Assembly: GCA_958296235.1 (NCBI GenBank)
Contig: OY282457.1
Span: forward strand, 4,211,338-4,275,337
DNA: 64,000 bases
Direction: 5' to 3'
Source of the DNA: an uncultured Candidatus Binatia bacterium
GTDB lineage: Bacteria > Desulfobacterota > Binatia > Bin18
Each line of letters begins with the position of its first letter. The first letter of the stretch is position 1. The notes under the pieces were generated by a model. The model made no database searches. It saw nothing but the letters and a program-made list of their open reading frames with translations, and had not been told where the DNA came from. Positions 8,242-16,753 of the stretch are shown here, in pieces. The position numbers were made by a program, and so were the translations under genes.

Positions 8242-9782
8242 TGCCCACCCTCCACTGGCTCACCCGAGACGAAGACCTCCGCGCCGCTTCCCGCGTACCC
8301 TACCGCCTGCTGGAAGAAGCCCCCGACCTGTCCGCCGGCGACCCGAACGCCGACAACATCCTGATTCACGGCGACAATCTGGAAGCGCTCAAGGCGCTGC
8401 TGCCGTTCTACGCCGGGCGGGTGAAGTGCATCTACATCGACCCGCCGTACAACACCCGCTCGGCCTTCGAGCACTACGACGACAATCTTGAACATAGCCA
8501 ATGGCTGGCGATGATGTGGCCGCGGCTGGAATTGTTGCGCGAACTGCTCACGGAGGACGGGTCAATCTGGGTGTCGATTGATGACAATGAGGCCCATTAT
8601 CTCAAGGTCGTTATGGACGAGGTGTTTGGGCGGAAAAACTTCATCGATACCGTAATCTGGCGGAAGAACTATTCTCCGAAATCCAGTGCGCGGCATTTTT
8701 CATCGGATCACGATTACGTCTTGGTCTTCTCAAGAAACGCCGATGCCTTCCAGCCAAACTTGATGCCTCGGACGAAGAAGCAGAACAAAGCATACAAGAA
8801 TCCTGATGATGACCCTCGCGGACCGTGGAAAACAAGTGATCTTTCAGCCCGCAACCCTTACAGCCTCGGAGTTTACAGCGTAACCGCTCCTAGCGGGCGT
8901 AGAATTGAAGGGCCACCCAAGGGACGATATTGGGTCATTAGCAAAGAAAAGATGCAGGAATTCGACAGAGACAACCGTATTTGGTGGGGAAAAAATAAAA
9001 ATGCAATTCCACAGATAAAGCGTTTTCTGTCAGATGTTAAAGACGGTAGAGTTCCCCAGACCTTATGGCCCTATGAAGAAGTTGGTCATACACAAGATGC
9101 TAAGAAGGAAACCGTGCGGCTATTTGGCGGTGAAGTTTTTAGTACTCCCAAACCCGAACGCCTCATCCAACGCATCCTCCACATCGCCACCAACCCCAAC
9201 GACCTCGTTCTCGACTCCTTCCTCGGCTCCGGCACCACCGCGGCAGTCGCCCACAAGATGGGCCGGCGCTACATCGGCATTGAGATGGGCGAGCACGCGG
9301 TGACGCATTGCGCGCCGCGCTTGAACAAGGTGATTGCCGGCGAGCAGGGCGGCATTTCCAAAAGCGTGGGCTGGCAGGGCGGGGGCGGGTTTCGCTTCTA
9401 CCGGCTCGGGCCGCCGGTGTTCGACGAGGAAGGGCAGATTCGGCGAGACGTGCGCTTTACCGTATTGGCGGCCCATGTCTGGTTCAGTGAAACCGGGCGT
9501 CCGTGGAACGGCAACAGCGGTTCGCCCTTGCTCGGCCTGCATGACGGCCAGGCTTATGCGTTGCTGTACAATGGCATTCTGGGAGACAAGCGACCGAATG
9601 GTGGAAACGTGTTGACGCGAGCCACGCTGGCGGTGATTCGAGGGGAGATCGGGCGACAGGCTGGGCCTTTCAGCGGTCCGCTGACAGTCTATGGCGAGCA
9701 GTCGCGGCTGGCTGCTGCGACTTTGGAACGGACTGGTATCACTTTTAAGCAGATGCCGTATGAGGTGAAGGCGAGAAGCTGA
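8241..9782 (+). CDS. Type III-like adenine-specific DNA methyltransferase (Mod)
   Basis: A 513-residue beta-class N6-adenine methyltransferase. The catalytic motif DPPY is at residues 67-70 and the SAM-binding DSFLGSGTT at 325-333, the order typical of type III Mod proteins. Between them lies a divergent, more AT-rich stretch (roughly bases 8640-9140) that fits the target-recognition domain. The start overlaps the pentapeptide gene stop (TAATG). A matching helicase-nuclease (Res) starts at 10741, separated by a 960-bp interval holding a GIY-YIG unit. It should modify DNA at an asymmetric site, sequence unknown. Confidence 0.9.
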   Translation: MPTLHWLTRDEDLRAASRVPYRLLEEAPDLSAGDPNADNILIHGDNLEALKALLPFYAGRVKCIYIDPPYNTRSAFEHYDDNLEHSQWLAMMWPRLELLRELLTEDGSIWVSIDDNEAHYLKVVMDEVFGRKNFIDTVIWRKNYSPKSSARHFSSDHDYVLVFSRNADAFQPNLMPRTKKQNKAYKNPDDDPRGPWKTSDLSARNPYSLGVYSVTAPSGRRIEGPPKGRYWVISKEKMQEFDRDNRIWWGKNKNAIPQIKRFLSDVKDGRVPQTLWPYEEVGHTQDAKKETVRLFGGEVFSTPKPERLIQRILHIATNPNDLVLDSFLGSGTTAAVAHKMGRRYIGIEMGEHAVTHCAPRLNKVIAGEQGGISKSVGWQGGGGFRFYRLGPPVFDEEGQIRRDVRFTVLAAHVWFSETGRPWNGNSGSPLLGLHDGQAYALLYNGILGDKRPNGGNVLTRATLAVIRGEIGRQAGPFSGPLTVYGEQSRLAAATLERTGITFKQMPYEVKARS

Positions 9783-9975
9783 ATCTCCGATCCATATGAA
9801 GCCCGACCGGCCCCATAAAGAAGAGGCAACGCTCCGTCCGCCACTCCTGCACTTCATGTGCAGAACCGCTTACGAAGCCGAGCCTCCACGCTGGAATATA
9901 AGCTTTTGCCGCCAGACAGTCAACGTCTTCAGCAATTGGGTAGTGGTTCAGTGTGTTTATTCCCCCTCACCCCAG

Positions 9976-9998
9976 CCCTCTCCCTCCAGGGGAGAGGG
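9976..9998. repeat. GC-rich intergenic hairpin repeat
   Basis: CCCTCTCC pairs with GGAGAGGG across a 7-nt loop. Sequences of this type (CCCTCACCC... followed by the CTCTCC/GGAGAG hairpin) are common interspersed repeats in bacterial intergenic DNA. A related hairpin occurs at 33448-33470 in this window. No T-tract follows, so a terminator role is unlikely. Confidence 0.6.
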
Positions 9999-10028
9999 GG
10001 CACTCCTCCGGCAGAGGGCAAGAGCGAT

Positions 10029-10082
10029 GTGAAACTGAACCAGTACCAGCAATTGCCGTATGATGTGCAAATAAGGACCTGA
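10029..10082 (+). pseudogene. Remnant of a mod 3' end / res 5' end
   Basis: The 17-codon frame VKLNQYQQLPYDVQIRT ends in TGA. Its last ten residues align by eye with the C-terminus of the upstream Mod (QMPYEVKARS) and of the second Mod (GLPYEMSGTG), and its first eight with the N-terminus of the Res proteins. It is too short to be functional. Confidence 0.4.
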
Positions 10083-10217
10083 CCGGTTGACCGGAGCAAA
10101 GGTTACACGTACCCCATCATCAGGCCGTAACACACAGGAGGACAGAATAGAGCAGACCTTTCGAGTGAAAGCCGTGTGGGACGCCCAGGCAGAATACTCT
10201 CCGTTCGTCCTGAGCGT

Positions 10218-10249
10218 CCTTCGCCTTCAGGCGCGTTGCGCCTTACGCT
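10218..10249 (+). repeat. Outer inverted-repeat arm, left
   Basis: This arm is the reverse complement, with few mismatches, of 10682-10713. It carries an internal small palindrome (GGCGCG...CGCC type) and could fold on its own. A further copy of the start of the inner repeat (CCGTTCGTCCTGAGCG) lies at 10201-10216. Confidence 0.75.
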
Positions 10250-10272
10250 TAGGACCGACGGCCTCCCTCCCT

Positions 10273-10308
10273 CCGTTCGTCCTGAGCGTAGCGGAGCGAA
10301 GTCGAAGG
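10273..10308 (+). repeat. Inner inverted-repeat arm, left
   Basis: The 36-bp arm matches the reverse complement of 10633-10669 apart from one local change (GGAGC against GTAAGC). It ends 23 bp before the GIY-YIG start codon. Confidence 0.8.
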
Positions 10309-10331
10309 ATGAATGAGGGGATACGGTTGCC

Positions 10332-10628
10332 ATGAGCTTCTGGGTTTATATTTTACGCTGCGGCGACGGGTCCTATTACACCGGTCATACAGATGACCTT
10401 GAACACCGTCTTCACCAGCATCAGACCGGAACTTTCGGAGGATACACTTCGTCCCGGAAACCCTTATTGTTGGTCTATTCCTGTCCATTTCCGTCAAGGG
10501 AGGAGGCGTTGCGAGCGGAACAACAGATCAAAGGGTGGAGCCGAAAGAAGAAGGAGGCCATGCTGCGCGGAGACTGGAGCGCGGTCAATCGGTTGTCTCG
10601 TGGGAAACATAAACATCAACGGTCGTAA
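10332..10628 (+). CDS. GIY-YIG nuclease-domain protein
   Basis: A 98-residue single-domain GIY-YIG protein of the UvrC/YhbQ-like group. The N-terminus FWVYILRCGDGSYYTGHT contains the paired VYIL and YYTGHT motifs, followed by the conserved arginine region LEHRLHQHQTG and the glutamate/lysine helix EEALRAEQQIKGWSRKKKEA. Such proteins cut or nick DNA. It is enclosed by nested inverted repeats and lies between mod and res, so it more likely belongs to an inserted unit than to the restriction system itself. Confidence 0.85.
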   Translation: MSFWVYILRCGDGSYYTGHTDDLEHRLHQHQTGTFGGYTSSRKPLLLVYSCPFPSREEALRAEQQIKGWSRKKKEAMLRGDWSAVNRLSRGKHKHQRS

Positions 10629-10632
10629 AGGT

Positions 10633-10669
10633 CCTTCGACTTCGCTTACGCTACGCTCAGGACGAACGG
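10633..10669 (-). repeat. Inner inverted-repeat arm, right
   Basis: Reverse-complement partner of 10273-10308, starting 4 bp after the GIY-YIG stop codon. Confidence 0.8.
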
Positions 10670-10681
10670 AGGGGGGGAGCG

Positions 10682-10713
10682 AGCGTAAGGCGCACCACGC
10701 CTGAAGGCGAAGG
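10682..10713 (-). repeat. Outer inverted-repeat arm, right
   Basis: Reverse-complement partner of 10218-10249. It ends only 27 bp before the res start codon. Confidence 0.75.
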
Positions 10714-10740
10714 CTGAACCGGACCGGAAAAAGACGTGTC

Positions 10741-13383
10741 ATGCAACTCAAGCAATATCAGGCCGAGGCGCTGGCTACTCTGCGCCGCTTCTTTGAAGAA
10801 GCCCGCGTGGCCGGGCCGAAGAACGCCTACGAAACCATCACCAAGGAACCCGAATACGCGGGCCGGCTCGGACGCTACGGCGGAACGTATAGCGTCCCGC
10901 TCGCGGACTTGCCGAACGTGCCGTATGTCTGTCTGCGCCTGCCGACCGGCGGTGGCAAAACGATCCTGGGCGCTCACTCCGTTGCCGTGGCGCGTGACGC
11001 CTGGGTAGAGAAAGACTATCCGTTGGTCCTGTGGCTGGTGCCGACAAATACGATCCGTTTGCAAACAGTTGAGGCTTTGAAGAATGCCGGCCACCCGTAT
11101 CGGCAGGCGCTGGATGACGACTTTGATGGCCGAGTGCGCGTCTTCGACATTGCGGACTTTACCCACATTCGGCCACACGACCTGCGCGACCACTGCTGCG
11201 TTGTGGTCGGCACCATTCAGACGCTACGGGTCAAGACTACCGAAGGCCGCAAGGTGTACGCCCACAATGAGAACCTGGAGCCGCACTTCTCAACGATCCC
11301 GAAGACACTGGCGGGTGTGGAGACGCTGGACCGCGGCGGCGTCAAGTTCTCCTTTGCCAATCTGCTCCATCTCCACCGACCGCTGATGATTGTGGACGAG
11401 GCGCATAACGCTGTCACCGGCCTGACGCGCGAGATGCAGGCGCGAGTCAATCCGTGCGCAATGATCGAGTTCACCGCCACCCCCCGACCCAAGTCAAACA
11501 TTCTGTACAGCGTCACCGCCCTGGAACTCAAACGCGAGGACATGATTAAGCTGCCGATCCTGTTGTCCGAGCACGACACCTGGCAGAATGCGGTGAGCGG
11601 CGCGATTGCGAGGCGGGCGTCGCTGGCTGAAGCCGCCAAACGGGACGCTGACTGCCTCCGGCCCATCGTTCTGTTCCAGGCCCAGAAGAAGAACCAGGAG
11701 GTGACGGTCGAGGCGCTGAAAAAACATCTGATGGATGCTGAAAACATCCTCGAAAATACAATCGCCGTTGCCACCGGCGCTCAGCGCGAACTGGACGGCG
11801 TTGACCTGTTCGACCCGCATTGCCCGATTGCATACATCATCACCGTCGAGGCGTTGAAAGAAGGCTGGGACTGTTCCTTCGCCTATGTGTTCTGCTCGGT
11901 CTCGCGCATTCACAGCGCAACAGATGTGGAACAACTCCTGGGCCGGGTGCTGCGTATGCCCTATGCCAAGCGCCGTAGAGTTGCCGACCTGAACAAGGCG
12001 TATGCCTATCTGTCCGAGCCCTCCTCGGGCGAGGCCGCGCGGGCATTGACCGATAAGCTCGTTGCGATGGGTTTTGAGAAGGATGAGGCGCGCGACAACA
12101 TTGAACAGGCGCAGGCAGAAATGGGGGGCGAGGGCGGTCTTTTCGGCCCGCGCGAGAAGCCCGGACCGACGTTCAGGCATACGGTTACGGCAACACCAGA
12201 GATTCTATCGGCCTTGAAGCAGGCGGAACGAGACGGTGTGACGGTGCGCCAAACCAGCGCGGAGACGGCTGAGATTGCGATTGCCGGTCCAGTGGACGAC
12301 TCTGTGGAAAAGACGGTCTATACCGCGGTTGCGGAGGCCGAACGCCCGGCTGTGGTCGCGGCTATTCACCGGTATCGAGAGCAGACAAGACAGGCGTTGT
12401 CGCCCGCGGAACGGGGCGAGCAGTTCACTGTGCCGCGCCTTATGGCGGAACTCCAGGGGGAGCTTGAGTTTGCCGATACCGATGTGTTCATGGAGTTTCA
12501 CGACTGGTCGCTGCTCGATTACCCGGCCAAATTGGACGCATTTACGGTTCGTGAGACGGCGCGCAGCTTTGAGATTGACCTTGACGGAAATCACGTCACC
12601 TATCAGTTCGCCGGCGAGAAGGAACAACTGGCGCTTAACGTGGACGTAACAGGCTGGACACCGAAGGCCCTGACTCTGTGGCTTGACCGGCAGGTGCGCC
12701 AGCCGGATATTGGCCAGGGCGAATTGCTCAGGTGGCTTTCTGCCCTGGTCAACCACCTGACGACGCGGTGCGGCATGTCCATCTCGGCGCTGATGCGCTG
12801 CAAGTTCATCCTGGCACGAAAGATACGCGACAAGCTGAACGCCATTCGCCGGCAGGAACGGCAGAGCGCCTATCAGCGGAGTCTTTTCGCGCCCGAAGCC
12901 AAGGTTGAGGTGTCCTTCGATACGGCCTTTTCGTTCAAGACCGGCATGTACCAGGACCAGCGGCGCTACCGCGGACGCTGGAAGCCGCGCAAGCATTTTC
13001 TTGGACCCGACCACCTGCCAGCCTTTGATGGTGCGGATGACGGTGAGGAAATCCGTTGCGCCCAGGCCCTCGACAGCCTGCCCGGCGTGCAATACTGGAT
13101 CCGTAACGTGGCCCGCCACTCGGAATCATTCTGGCTGCCGACTGCCACGGATAAATTTTACCCCGACTTCGTAGCGATGCTGCGCGCTGGACGGCTGCTC
13201 GTTGTCGAATATAAAGGGGCGCATATCGCGGATGGAGCGGATACCGCAGAGAAACGAACCATAGGCGAACTGTGGCAACGACAAAGCGTCGGCAAGGGCC
13301 TGTTCATCGTTGTCGAAAAACTGCTCAACGGCCGCGACGTGCGCCAGCAGTTGATAGAGAAAACCGGCCCTGCTGTTTCGTAA
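10741..13383 (+). CDS. Type III-like restriction subunit (Res), DEAD/DEAH helicase-nuclease
   Basis: The 880-residue protein has Walker A PTGGGKT (68-74), DEAH box in MIVDEAHNAV (219-222), a motif III-like FTATPRP, a second RecA domain with EGWDCSFAYVFCSVSR and LLGRVLRMPYAKRR, and a C-terminal PD-(D/E)xK nuclease: D809 in FYPDF and E823-Y-K825 in VVEYKG. This matches type III Res-like endonucleases. It should pair with the Mod at 8241 and cleave unmodified DNA after ATP-driven movement. The N-terminus MQLKQYQAEAL resembles that of the second Res at 46989. Confidence 0.88.
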   Translation: MQLKQYQAEALATLRRFFEEARVAGPKNAYETITKEPEYAGRLGRYGGTYSVPLADLPNVPYVCLRLPTGGGKTILGAHSVAVARDAWVEKDYPLVLWLVPTNTIRLQTVEALKNAGHPYRQALDDDFDGRVRVFDIADFTHIRPHDLRDHCCVVVGTIQTLRVKTTEGRKVYAHNENLEPHFSTIPKTLAGVETLDRGGVKFSFANLLHLHRPLMIVDEAHNAVTGLTREMQARVNPCAMIEFTATPRPKSNILYSVTALELKREDMIKLPILLSEHDTWQNAVSGAIARRASLAEAAKRDADCLRPIVLFQAQKKNQEVTVEALKKHLMDAENILENTIAVATGAQRELDGVDLFDPHCPIAYIITVEALKEGWDCSFAYVFCSVSRIHSATDVEQLLGRVLRMPYAKRRRVADLNKAYAYLSEPSSGEAARALTDKLVAMGFEKDEARDNIEQAQAEMGGEGGLFGPREKPGPTFRHTVTATPEILSALKQAERDGVTVRQTSAETAEIAIAGPVDDSVEKTVYTAVAEAERPAVVAAIHRYREQTRQALSPAERGEQFTVPRLMAELQGELEFADTDVFMEFHDWSLLDYPAKLDAFTVRETARSFEIDLDGNHVTYQFAGEKEQLALNVDVTGWTPKALTLWLDRQVRQPDIGQGELLRWLSALVNHLTTRCGMSISALMRCKFILARKIRDKLNAIRRQERQSAYQRSLFAPEAKVEVSFDTAFSFKTGMYQDQRRYRGRWKPRKHFLGPDHLPAFDGADDGEEIRCAQALDSLPGVQYWIRNVARHSESFWLPTATDKFYPDFVAMLRAGRLLVVEYKGAHIADGADTAEKRTIGELWQRQSVGKGLFIVVEKLLNGRDVRQQLIEKTGPAVS

Positions 13384-13407
13384 CCTCCACCCGCGTAGAG
13401 CGCTCTC

Positions 13408-14598
13408 ATGATGCAACCTTTGGCTGGCTTTCGTGTCCTTGATCTCTCGCGCATATTAGCTGGGCCGTTCTGCGCCATGACCCTGGGAGACCTTGGGGCC
13501 GAGGTCATCAAAGTCGAACGGCCGGGGAGCGGTGATGATACCCGCGCCTGGGGTCCGCCGTTTGCGGGCGGGGAAAGCGCGTATTACTTATGCGCCAATC
13601 GCAATAAAAAAAGTATCACCGTCAATCTCAAATCTGATGCCGGCAAACAGTTGATCCGCGGTCTCGTCCGAGTCAGCGATGTGCTCATCGAGAACTTCAA
13701 AGCCGGGGAAATGACGGCGCTGAAGCTGGGGTATGAACAGCTCAAGCAGGAGAATGCGGGGCTGGTCCATTGTGCCATTACCGGCTACGGCCAGACCGGC
13801 CCGGACAAAGACCTGCCCGGATACGATTTCATTATTCAAGGCCGGGGCGGGGTGATGAGCATTACCGGTGAGGCCGAGGGTGAACCGATGAAGGTCGGAG
13901 TCGCTGTCACGGATATTACGGCCGGTCTGTTTGCCGCGAACGCCATTCAGGCCGCCTTGCTGGCCCGAACGAAAACGGGCCAAGGGCAGGCGATCGACAT
14001 CTCTCTGCTGGACGTCCAGGTCGCGTGGCTGGCCAATGTCGCCAGTAATTATTTAGTGTCCGGCACAAAACCTGGCCGCTATGGCAATGCCCATCCATCC
14101 ATTGTACCGTATCAGTCCTTTGAGGCCCAAGACGGCTATTTTTGTCTGGCCGTTGGCAACGATGGCCAATGGCAGAAACTCTGCCAGCTCATTGCGCGTC
14201 CTGAGTGGGCGGCTGATGAGCGTTTTTCTACCAACCCCGCCCGCGTGCAAAACCGGGAGACCCTCATCCCCCTCCTTCAACGTGTGTTTGGTACGGACAC
14301 GGTACACGGCTGGCTGCGGAAAATTCGCGCCGTAGGTATTGCCTGCGGGCCCATTCAATCCATTGATGAAGTCTTTGCAGATCAACAGGTGCTTGCCCGC
14401 GACATGCGCCTGTCCATGCCGCATCCAACCGCAGGAGAAGTCCTGCTTGCCGGCTCGCCGCTCAAGCTCTCCGAGACTCCCGTCGAGTTCCGACTCCCGC
14501 CGCCGTTATTGGGGGAGCATACGGACGAGGTTTTGACGCATCTGCTCGGCTATTCGGCGCAGGAGATTGGGCGGCTGCGCGAGGATGGGGCGGTCTGA
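13408..14598 (+). CDS. Class III CoA-transferase (CaiB/BaiF family)
   Basis: A 396-residue class III CoA-transferase. The N-terminal block LDLSRILAGPFCAMTLGDLG followed by GAEVIKVERP is diagnostic, and the catalytic aspartate is expected in GQGQAIDISLLD (about residues 190-201). These enzymes move CoA between carboxylic acids; the substrates are not evident. It lies 25 bp after res on the same strand but is functionally unrelated to restriction. Confidence 0.88.
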   Translation: MMQPLAGFRVLDLSRILAGPFCAMTLGDLGAEVIKVERPGSGDDTRAWGPPFAGGESAYYLCANRNKKSITVNLKSDAGKQLIRGLVRVSDVLIENFKAGEMTALKLGYEQLKQENAGLVHCAITGYGQTGPDKDLPGYDFIIQGRGGVMSITGEAEGEPMKVGVAVTDITAGLFAANAIQAALLARTKTGQGQAIDISLLDVQVAWLANVASNYLVSGTKPGRYGNAHPSIVPYQSFEAQDGYFCLAVGNDGQWQKLCQLIARPEWAADERFSTNPARVQNRETLIPLLQRVFGTDTVHGWLRKIRAVGIACGPIQSIDEVFADQQVLARDMRLSMPHPTAGEVLLAGSPLKLSETPVEFRLPPPLLGEHTDEVLTHLLGYSAQEIGRLREDGAV

Positions 14599-14623
14599 TG
14601 AGCGGTAGCGTATACGGCAGCAT

Positions 14624-14971
14624 TCACGGAGATGGTTCGTATAGGCAGGCGTCAAGGATGCTCAGCACCTCGTTCAGAACAGAACCAGGAGCCTTTTCGA
14701 CAAACTTGACCCGTCGGCTGTTGTAATCGACCGACTTGATCTGTTCGGCCATGATGTACCCAGTCAGGGAAGATTCTTCGGGGACTGCTACGTGAAAGGG
14801 GATATTCCTAAACGTATTCGTTATGGGGCACACCATGGCGAGTCCCGTATGGCGGTTGAACAAGGTATTACTGACCACCAAGGCTGGGCGTCGGCCTTTT
14901 TGCTCGTGCCCCGCTTGCGGGTCGAAGGTCAAAACCACGAAATCCCCTTTCTTCGGGACATAGGCGGGCAT
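14624..14971 (-). CDS. mazF: MazF/PemK-type endoribonuclease toxin
   Basis: A 115-residue MazF-family protein: KKGDFVVLTFDPQAGHEQKG, RRPALVVSNTLFN, and VCPITNTFRNIPFHV are the typical MazF strands. MazF cleaves mRNA at short sequences when the antitoxin is degraded. It directly follows mazE with no gap (the MazE stop is at 14972-14974). Its stop codon faces the end of the CoA-transferase gene. Confidence 0.88.
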   Translation of the reverse strand: MPAYVPKKGDFVVLTFDPQAGHEQKGRRPALVVSNTLFNRHTGLAMVCPITNTFRNIPFHVAVPEESSLTGYIMAEQIKSVDYNSRRVKFVEKAPGSVLNEVLSILDACLYEPSP

Positions 14972-15220
14972 TTACCAGGTTTCCTTACCAACCGGTGGTC
15001 CCCAATCCGACTCTCCAGTCCGATAATCTTCAGGTAATTTTGATACCAATTCCTTCAAGTCATATTTCCCCCGTACTGTGCGCACGGGTTCAACGATGAT
15101 TTGCCCCTTCCGAACCGAGACGTTGACGTGATCGCCTACGCGGATTTGTGCTTCGTCCAGAATTGCCTTTGTGAATCGCACCCCTTGGCTGTTTCCCCAT
15201 TTCTGTAATTTGGTCAACAT
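14972..15220 (-). CDS. mazE: MazE-type AbrB antitoxin
   Basis: An 82-residue protein opening with the AbrB/SpoVT fold signature LTKLQKWGNSQGVRFTKAIL, followed by VGDHVNVSVRKGQIIVEPV. The C-terminal tail (DLKELVSKLPEDY) would bind MazF. It is the first gene of the mazEF operon, as usual, and should repress it. Confidence 0.85.
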   Translation of the reverse strand: MLTKLQKWGNSQGVRFTKAILDEAQIRVGDHVNVSVRKGQIIVEPVRTVRGKYDLKELVSKLPEDYRTGESDWGPPVGKETW

Positions 15221-15238
15221 GTGGGCTGCCTCCTCACG

Positions 15239-16597
15239 TTACCGTCGGCCCTGGCTTAGGATATTCACGTCGTAGCGTTCTTCGACGTGTTCCATATCAA
15301 CCTCGGGGTACTCAATGGTGTAGGCGGAAAAAATCGTAGCCTGCTCTTGTTTGACATCAACAATCGTAAAACCGATATTGCGGGGCACCTGTTTGCCCCG
15401 GTCCGACTCGGCCTGACTCGGGTCTTCGGACCAGCCGTGCAGCAAGTCGTTGACCTTCCAGAGTTTGCCTGCGGAGTCAAAGACAAGGACCATCGCCGTC
15501 TCATAGGTCTCCGCATCCCAAAAGTAGATTTTGCTGCTGTAGTTGCGGGTGCTGGTCGGCGTTTGCTCGACAACGGCACATAAACGCAGCTCCCAGCGGT
15601 CGTTGGGCAGCCAGCCGTTGGGACCGTAGAAGCGGGCATAGGGGTGCTGGGAGTTCATGACGTGCAACAACACTTTCCACCCCAGAAATTTCCACTCATG
15701 GTCAAGGATACGACCGGAGAACCCGGTAAAATCGTCCAGCGTCATTTCTGTTCCGGCAACGGAATCATCCCGCTCATGCGTGGACAGGCGGCGGACCTTG
15801 CGCAATTGGGGCAGGAAGCCCCAGGCGTCGTCCGGCTGACGCGGGTTATCGTAGCGATAGATCATAAACCGTTGGCCGCGGACATCGTACGGCTCCAGCA
15901 CTTCGACATAATCCTTGTATTCAAATCTTCCCGCGTCATTGAGAGGCAGGAGATGCCCCTGCTGTGACAACTGGGCCAAATGGTTGTGGTAGACGCGTTG
16001 GTAGAGGGCAACGAGATGACGGATTGCTCTCCCTCCGCCTTGAATCAGGTCTTCCGGGAACCCGGAGAGTCGTGACGCGCTGCCGCCTTTGGCAATGAGG
16101 GCGCCCAGATAGCGCTCGACATTCATGCCGTAGTACTGCCAGCGGTAATTGAAGTTCCAGGCGGCTTTGACCCCTGAGGTCGGGTCGTCAGGGTTGATCA
16201 GCGCTTGGGCAAATGGCCGCCCGGCAATATAATTCTCAAGCGCTCCGTCGGCGGCGAGGCGGGTCTGATTGGAGTACTGCTCGGTTGCCGACAGATAAGC
16301 GGGATGGGGCGGGTAATGGCCCGTGGGCGCAACATGAAAGGCGACTTCAGGAAAATCAAACTCGTCAATATAGCGCGGTGGCAAGAAGGGACGCAGCTTC
16401 TCCAGATCGGCCTGTCTCAGCACATCTCCTTCTTTGAATTGGGGCAGCGTGGTCAGATTCGTGCTGATCCACCCCTGGATATCTTCCCGAGTGGGCAAAC
16501 CCTGGCCCTGCGAGTGCGCAGCCTTCGTGCCTACCCCGCCGAGTGCCAGGGCGACCAGGGCGCTGCAAATAAGGATGGAAAAAACCGCTTTGTGCAT
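15239..16597 (-). CDS. DUF1329 periplasmic protein (LolB-like)
   Basis: The product has a clear signal peptide (MHKAVFSILICSALVALALG, then cleavage near AHSQG) and a DUF1329 body. It shares with the DUF1329 protein at 33593 the segment YQRVYHNHLAQL, and the block PYDVRGQRFMIYRYDNPRQ. The ATG at 16597 is chosen because GAAGGA precedes it and the signal peptide starts there; a longer frame to 16663 is unlikely. DUF1329 proteins are LolA/LolB-like and usually accompany DUF1302 and RND genes. This copy stands alone, between mazEF and an MFS gene. Confidence 0.82.
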   Translation of the reverse strand: MHKAVFSILICSALVALALGGVGTKAAHSQGQGLPTREDIQGWISTNLTTLPQFKEGDVLRQADLEKLRPFLPPRYIDEFDFPEVAFHVAPTGHYPPHPAYLSATEQYSNQTRLAADGALENYIAGRPFAQALINPDDPTSGVKAAWNFNYRWQYYGMNVERYLGALIAKGGSASRLSGFPEDLIQGGGRAIRHLVALYQRVYHNHLAQLSQQGHLLPLNDAGRFEYKDYVEVLEPYDVRGQRFMIYRYDNPRQPDDAWGFLPQLRKVRRLSTHERDDSVAGTEMTLDDFTGFSGRILDHEWKFLGWKVLLHVMNSQHPYARFYGPNGWLPNDRWELRLCAVVEQTPTSTRNYSSKIYFWDAETYETAMVLVFDSAGKLWKVNDLLHGWSEDPSQAESDRGKQVPRNIGFTIVDVKQEQATIFSAYTIEYPEVDMEHVEERYDVNILSQGRR

Positions 16598-16753
16598 GTC
16601 GTTCGTTTCCTTCAGGTCCGCTTCTCTGCTTGTTAGCCTAACCGAGCGCTCGTACTGCCGCAAGGATACGGGCGGCTCAAGCGCTTTGAGAGGGTCCGGC
16701 GAACACGGTTGTAGCTGGAGCGGGGCAGGACGCCGGCGTAGACCCAGAATGCG

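Larger units (their letters stand above)
9783..10217. other. Gene-free interval after mod with decayed coding remnants
   Basis: No convincing gene is seen here. The stretch contains a GC-rich hairpin repeat at 9976-9998 and, at 10029-10082, a short reading frame whose end resembles a Mod C-terminus (QLPYDVQIRT compared with QMPYEVKARS of the upstream Mod) and whose beginning resembles a Res N-terminus (VKLNQYQQ compared with MQLKQYQ). I read it as the scar of earlier rearrangement between mod and res. Confidence 0.5.
10218..10713. mobile_element. Palindrome-flanked GIY-YIG unit, candidate mobile element
   Basis: Two nested inverted-repeat pairs bracket the GIY-YIG gene. The outer arms are 10218-10249 and 10682-10713 (32 bp, near-perfect), the inner arms 10273-10308 and 10633-10669 (36-37 bp, differing at one small site). 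The inner arm is of the type CGTCCTGAGCGTAGC...CGAAGTCGAAGG, an interspersed repeat seen in many uncultivated bacterial genomes. The unit sits exactly between mod and res of the restriction locus. Mobility is inferred from structure. Confidence 0.6.

Noticed and set aside
9858..10082. 74-codon open frame in the mod-res interval
   Set aside because: It runs through a GC-rich intergenic hairpin and lacks a start signal. Only its last 17 codons look meaningful, and these are reported as a remnant.
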